Assembly (NCBI GenBank): GCA_002396205.1
Contig: DGXB01000050.1
Location: 1 to 15,838, forward strand
DNA length: 15,838 bases
Direction of reading: 5' to 3'
Source of the DNA: Bacteroidales bacterium UBA4243
GTDB taxonomy: Bacteria; Bacteroidota; Bacteroidia; Bacteroidales; F082
Shown: positions 13,212 to 15,838 of the stretch, one piece after another
Layout: the number at the start of each line of letters is the position of its first letter
How positions within the stretch are numbered: the first letter of the stretch is position 1
Notes under the pieces: model-generated
The model's database searches: none
Told to the model about the DNA's origin: nothing
Seen by the model: only the letters and a program-made list of their open reading frames with translations
Translations under genes and position numbers: made by a program

Positions 13212-13973
13212 CTAATTGTCAACCTCATAGCTCCTGAAGTGGACTTTTTCGGGCTGGTGGATGTTGAGGATCATCTCTTCCCATTGGCCGCTGCCCCAAT
13301 TTCCTACGAGGGTTGGCTCGTAAACCAAGGATTGCAATTCGTTGATGAATTGGCTGCGCGGAATGGCATAGGCCCCCAAACTCATCAGGTGGTTTGTCTC
13401 TTGTTGGCAATCAATGAGTTTGAAGTTGTTCTCAACCAAAAAACGGTGGAGATGCCAGAAAGCGACCTTTGAGGCGTCGGTGACGGTGTGGAACATCGAC
13501 TCGCCGAAAAACACTTGCCCTAAGCTGATGCCATAAAGTCCGCCGACAAGTTTGCCATCCAAATAGGTCTCAAAGGAATGGGCAAAGCCCAACTCGTGAA
13601 GATGGCTATAGGCATCCACCATCTCGTCCTGTATCCAAGTGCCGTCTTGGTCGGGGCGGGGCGTTTTGGCGCAATGCAACATCACTTCTCGAAAATTAGT
13701 GTCGATTTTCACCTCAAACTTGCCCTTTTTCAAGGTGTGCCTCAGCGACTTGCTGACTTTCATCTCGCCTGGGCGGATGATGAGGCGTGGGTCGAGCGAC
13801 CACCATAGCAGTGGCTCGTCTTCGCTATACCACGGAAATATGCCGTTGGCATAGGCAACGATGAGCCGCTGGGGCGAGAGGTCGCCACCAAAGGCCACCA
13901 AACCGTCACTGTTGGCGCGGTCGGCAGGCGGAAAGTAGCAATCGTCGTCATTAAGTTGGTACAAAATGCTCAT
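13212..13973 (-). CDS. aat: Leucyl/phenylalanyl-tRNA--protein transferase
   Basis: A 253-residue cytoplasmic enzyme that moves Leu or Phe from its tRNA onto proteins with N-terminal Arg or Lys, marking them for ClpS/ClpAP degradation (N-end rule). Family signatures are complete: FPPA near the start (14-17), GGDLSP (29-34), GIFPW (44-48), TWIQDEM (112-118), GGLYGI (144-149), FFGESMF (155-161) and IDCQ (187-190). Length is slightly above the common 220-240 residues because of the C-terminal tail. It is divergent from truA over a shared 50-bp region. It lies 110 bp upstream of arcA on the same strand, but arcA has its own -7 element, so co-transcription is optional. The perfect palindrome TTAGGCCTAA (13206-13215) covers its stop codon. 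Confidence 0.95.
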   Translation of the reverse strand: MSILYQLNDDDCYFPPADRANSDGLVAFGGDLSPQRLIVAYANGIFPWYSEDEPLLWWSLDPRLIIRPGEMKVSKSLRHTLKKGKFEVKIDTNFREVMLHCAKTPRPDQDGTWIQDEMVDAYSHLHELGFAHSFETYLDGKLVGGLYGISLGQVFFGESMFHTVTDASKVAFWHLHRFLVENNFKLIDCQQETNHLMSLGAYAIPRSQFINELQSLVYEPTLVGNWGSGQWEEMILNIHQPEKVHFRSYEVDN

Positions 13974-13991
13974 GGGCTTTCAATTGGACGG

Positions 13992-13999
13992 CAAAATTA
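13992..13999 (-). promoter_or_regulatory. -7 element of aat (divergent)
   Basis: TAATTTTG on the minus strand fits TAnnTTTG, 18 bp upstream of the aat start. A TTG lies 15 bp upstream (14015-14017). It is only 2 bp from the opposing truA -7 element, so the two promoters overlap back to back. Confidence 0.55.
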
Positions 14000-14001
14000 C
14001 A

Positions 14002-14009
14002 TATTTTTG
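14002..14009 (+). promoter_or_regulatory. -7 element of truA (divergent)
   Basis: TATTTTTG fits TAnnTTTG, 14 bp before the truA ATG, so the leader would be very short (about 10 nt). A TTG lies 15 bp upstream (13984-13986), mirroring the spacing on the other strand. Confidence 0.55.
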
Positions 14010-14023
14010 CGGCTCAAATCCCA

Positions 14024-14806
14024 ATGATGCCGCGTTATTTCATCCATATGGCCTACAACGGGAGCCGCTACAACGGTTACCAGATCCAGCCCGACACGCC
14101 AACCGTGCAAGCTGCGGTTGAACGTTGTTTGAGCCTTAAACTCGGTGAAAAAGTGGAGATTACGGGCTGTGGGCGCACCGACACGGGCGTTCATGCGAGG
14201 AACTATTATGCCCATTTCGACCTTGACAAAGAAATCGCCGATGCGGAAAAACTTGCCCATCAGATGAATGCGTTTCTTCCCGACGACATTGTCATTTACC
14301 GTATATGGCAGGTCGAACCGCGTTTTCATGCCCGTTTCGATGCCATTTCACGCACCTATCATTATTATATCACGCGCACGAAGAATCCGTTCCACACCCA
14401 TGATGCCTATTTCCTTTATGGCGACTTGGATGTACGAAAAATGCAGGAAGCAGCCAATCTTCTTTTTGAGTATGAGGATTTTACGAGTTTCTCAAAGGTG
14501 CACACCCAGGTGAAGACCAACAACTGCAAGATCATGGAGGCGCGATGGTTTGAACAGGACGGTTTGTTGGTGTTTCGCATCAAGGCCGACCGCTTCTTGC
14601 GCAACATGGTGCGGGCCATCGTCGGCACCTTGTTGGAAGTGGGGAAGGGGCGAATGACTGTGGAAGAGTTCCGTGCCGTCATCGAAAGGAAAGACCGTTG
14701 CGAAGCGGGAACTTCGGTGCCTGCACATGCCTTGTTTTTGGAAGAAGTGGAATATGCCGCGTTTCCTTCCCCTAACGGAAATCCATTACAGTCTTCAAAC
14801 CTTTGA
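14024..14806 (+). CDS. truA: tRNA pseudouridine(38-40) synthase TruA
   Basis: A 260-residue cytoplasmic enzyme that isomerises uridines 38, 39 and 40 in the anticodon arm of tRNAs. The catalytic loop GCGRTDTGVHA (48-58) holds the essential Asp53. Other family features are the YNGYQIQP segment near the N-terminus (17-24), FHARFDAISRTYHYYI after the middle (about 101-116), and DRFLRNMVRAIVGTL in the C-terminal half. Length is normal. Either ATG at 14024 or the adjacent one at 14027 could start translation; no Shine-Dalgarno distinguishes them. It diverges from aat and is followed by a 72-bp AT-rich repeat region and the fatty acid transporter gene. Confidence 0.95.
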   Translation: MMPRYFIHMAYNGSRYNGYQIQPDTPTVQAAVERCLSLKLGEKVEITGCGRTDTGVHARNYYAHFDLDKEIADAEKLAHQMNAFLPDDIVIYRIWQVEPRFHARFDAISRTYHYYITRTKNPFHTHDAYFLYGDLDVRKMQEAANLLFEYEDFTSFSKVHTQVKTNNCKIMEARWFEQDGLLVFRIKADRFLRNMVRAIVGTLLEVGKGRMTVEEFRAVIERKDRCEAGTSVPAHALFLEEVEYAAFPSPNGNPLQSSNL

Positions 14807-14807
14807 A

Positions 14808-14876
14808 ATCTTGAATCTTTGACTCTTATATCTTTGAATTTTAAATCTTTAAATTTTAAATTTTAAATCTTAAATC
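14808..14876 (+). repeat. AT-rich tandem repeat upstream of the transporter gene
   Basis: Three adjacent 15-bp units start at 14815, 14830 and 14845: ATCTTTGACTCTTAT, ATCTTTGAATTTTAA and ATCTTTAAATTTTAA. They are flanked by shorter versions (ATCTTGA before, ATTTTAA and ATCTTAA after). The repeats contain the likely transporter promoter, so copy-number change could alter its spacing. Confidence 0.7.
14829..14836 (+). promoter_or_regulatory. -7 element of the AtoE-type transporter gene
   Basis: TATCTTTG fits TAnnTTTG and lies within the 15-bp repeats, 42 bp before the ATG. TTG copies lie 15 bp (14811-14813) and 23 bp (14803-14805) upstream. The same 15/23 pair of spacings occurs before the XRE gene. 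Confidence 0.5.
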
Positions 14877-14878
14877 AC

Positions 14879-15838
14879 ATGTTCCAAAAGCTTATCCGTT
14901 TTTGTGTCAAAGTCGTCCAGAAATACCTGCCTGAGCCTTTCATCTTTGCCGTCATCCTGACTTTGGTGGCTTTCATCATCGCCATGCCGGTTTGTCATCA
15001 AACCCCGATTGAAGTGGTTGAGCATTGGGGCAACGGCGTGTGGTCCCTCCTTGCCTTCGCCATGCAAATGGCTTTGGTCTTGGTGAGTGGCTCGGCATTG
15101 GCCGCTGCACCTTCCATCAAGCGGGGCATCAGCGCATTGGCCGTAATGCCGAAAACACCTGCAGGAGCCATTGCGTGGGTGACGGGAATCTCGGCCTTGG
15201 CTTGCTGGCTCAATTGGGGCTTCGGACTCATCGTCGGGGTCATCTTCGCCAAGGAAATCGCGAAGAAGCTGAAAGGAGTTGACTATCGCTTGCTCATCGC
15301 ATCGGCTTATAGCGGCTTCGTGGTGTGGCATGCGGGCTTGTCGGGCTCCATTCCGCTGACGATGGCCACGCCTAGCTCCAATCTTGAGGCGGTCACACAA
15401 GGTGCTCTGACACAACCTGTTCCGATAAGCCAAACCATACTTGCCCCGCAAAACCTCATCATGGTGGCGGTGGTCATAGTTGCTATCGTGGTGGTCAATG
15501 CGTTGATGCATCCGAAGGGTGATCATGTGGTGGCTATCGAGCCTTCATTGCTTTTTGAGGAAGACACACAGACCGTCCCCAAGGCCACTACCCCGGCTGA
15601 GAGGGTTGAGAATAGCCCTATCCTTGCGTGGGTCATAGCATTGCTTGGGCTTTCCTATTTGGTCATCCATCTCTTCTTCAAAGGTGGCACTTTCGACCTC
15701 GGTTCGGTCATCATGCTGTTCTTGTTTTTGGGCATCATCTTGCATGGCACGCCGTTGGCCTATGTCAAGGCTTTTGGCAAGTCGGTGAGCGGTGCGGCTG
15801 GTATCTTGCTGCAATTCCCGTTCTATGCCGGCATCATG
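14879..15838 (+). CDS. atoE: AtoE-family short-chain fatty acid transporter (3' truncated by window end)
   Basis: The frame is open from ATG 14879 to the last base (320 codons, no stop); family members are about 440-460 residues, so roughly the last quarter is missing. It is a membrane protein of the SCFA transporter family, which takes up acetoacetate, butyrate or similar acids. Hydrophobic segments lie near residues 19-38, 53-75, 94-124, 138-160, 192-210, 247-267 and 273-290. Recognisable motifs are LPEPFIFAVILTL (17-29), CWLNWGFGLIVG (109-120) and VWHAGLSGSIPL (149-160). The hydrophilic stretch 211-245 is a loop. Minus-strand open frames across it (14870-15526 and 15545-15814) are shadows rich in His, Arg and Asp. 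The promoter lies in the preceding repeat. Symbol use assumes the family name; the actual substrate is unproven. Confidence 0.9.
   Translation, partial: MFQKLIRFCVKVVQKYLPEPFIFAVILTLVAFIIAMPVCHQTPIEVVEHWGNGVWSLLAFAMQMALVLVSGSALAAAPSIKRGISALAVMPKTPAGAIAWVTGISALACWLNWGFGLIVGVIFAKEIAKKLKGVDYRLLIASAYSGFVVWHAGLSGSIPLTMATPSSNLEAVTQGALTQPVPISQTILAPQNLIMVAVVIVAIVVVNALMHPKGDHVVAIEPSLLFEEDTQTVPKATTPAERVENSPILAWVIALLGLSYLVIHLFFKGGTFDLGSVIMLFLFLGIILHGTPLAYVKAFGKSVSGAAGILLQFPFYAGIM

Noticed and set aside
13206..13215. Palindrome TTAGGCCTAA as a terminator for aat
   Set aside because: A 10-bp dyad without a loop cannot form a normal hairpin, and it lies over the stop codon; too weak to call.
14870..15526. 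218-codon minus-strand open frame (and 15545-15814)
   Set aside because: Antisense to the AtoE-type transporter, which shows clear family motifs and membrane segments; the minus frames are His/Asp/Arg-rich shadows.

Overview
The window looks like chromosomal DNA from a Bacteroidales (Bacteroidota) bacterium, probably host-associated. Supporting signs are repeated TAnnTTTG -7 promoter elements, mostly absent Shine-Dalgarno sequences, four lipoproteins in a row, a secreted LacZ-type GH2 enzyme with extra C-terminal domains, and protein sequences typical of the order. No phage, IS element, CRISPR array or tRNA was seen, and the genes are mostly intact core or metabolic genes.

Layout. (1) Bases 1-242 read leftward: a textbook promoter (TTG, 19 bp, TACTTTTG) drives a GC-rich, hairpin-forming, apparently non-coding leader that runs off the left edge. 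It is best explained as the leader of an rRNA operon. (2) A leftward AlbA_2-domain protein (344-1006) is followed by a 600-bp AT-rich gap full of inverted repeats. The gap precedes an XRE-type regulator (1624-2064) with an unusually good ribosome binding site. (3) A tight rightward operon of five genes (2137-7263) holds the DHH phosphoesterase nrnA and four consecutive FKBP-type lipoproteins with about 1, 3, 2 and 3 FKBP-like domains. It ends in a clear terminator. (4) A hotdog thioesterase (7422-7817) and a 1305-residue secreted GH2 beta-galactosidase-like enzyme (7892-11809) follow, ending in a bidirectional terminator. (5) Leftward arcA (arginine deiminase) and aat (N-end-rule aminoacyl transferase) come next. 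aat shares a 50-bp divergent promoter region with rightward truA. (6) A 5'-complete but right-truncated AtoE-type short-chain fatty acid transporter (14879 to the end) lies behind an AT-rich 15-bp tandem repeat.

The most unusual system is the FKBP lipoprotein array. Three of its members share an N-terminal degenerate domain and clearly arose by duplication. Of roughly nine FKBP-like domains, only the C-terminal one of the third protein keeps all the residues known to line the FKBP12 active site. This suggests an envelope chaperone or assembly system with one active isomerase and several non-catalytic relatives, co-expressed with a nanoRNA/pAp phosphatase. All functions are inferred from sequence motifs read by eye; no database search was run.
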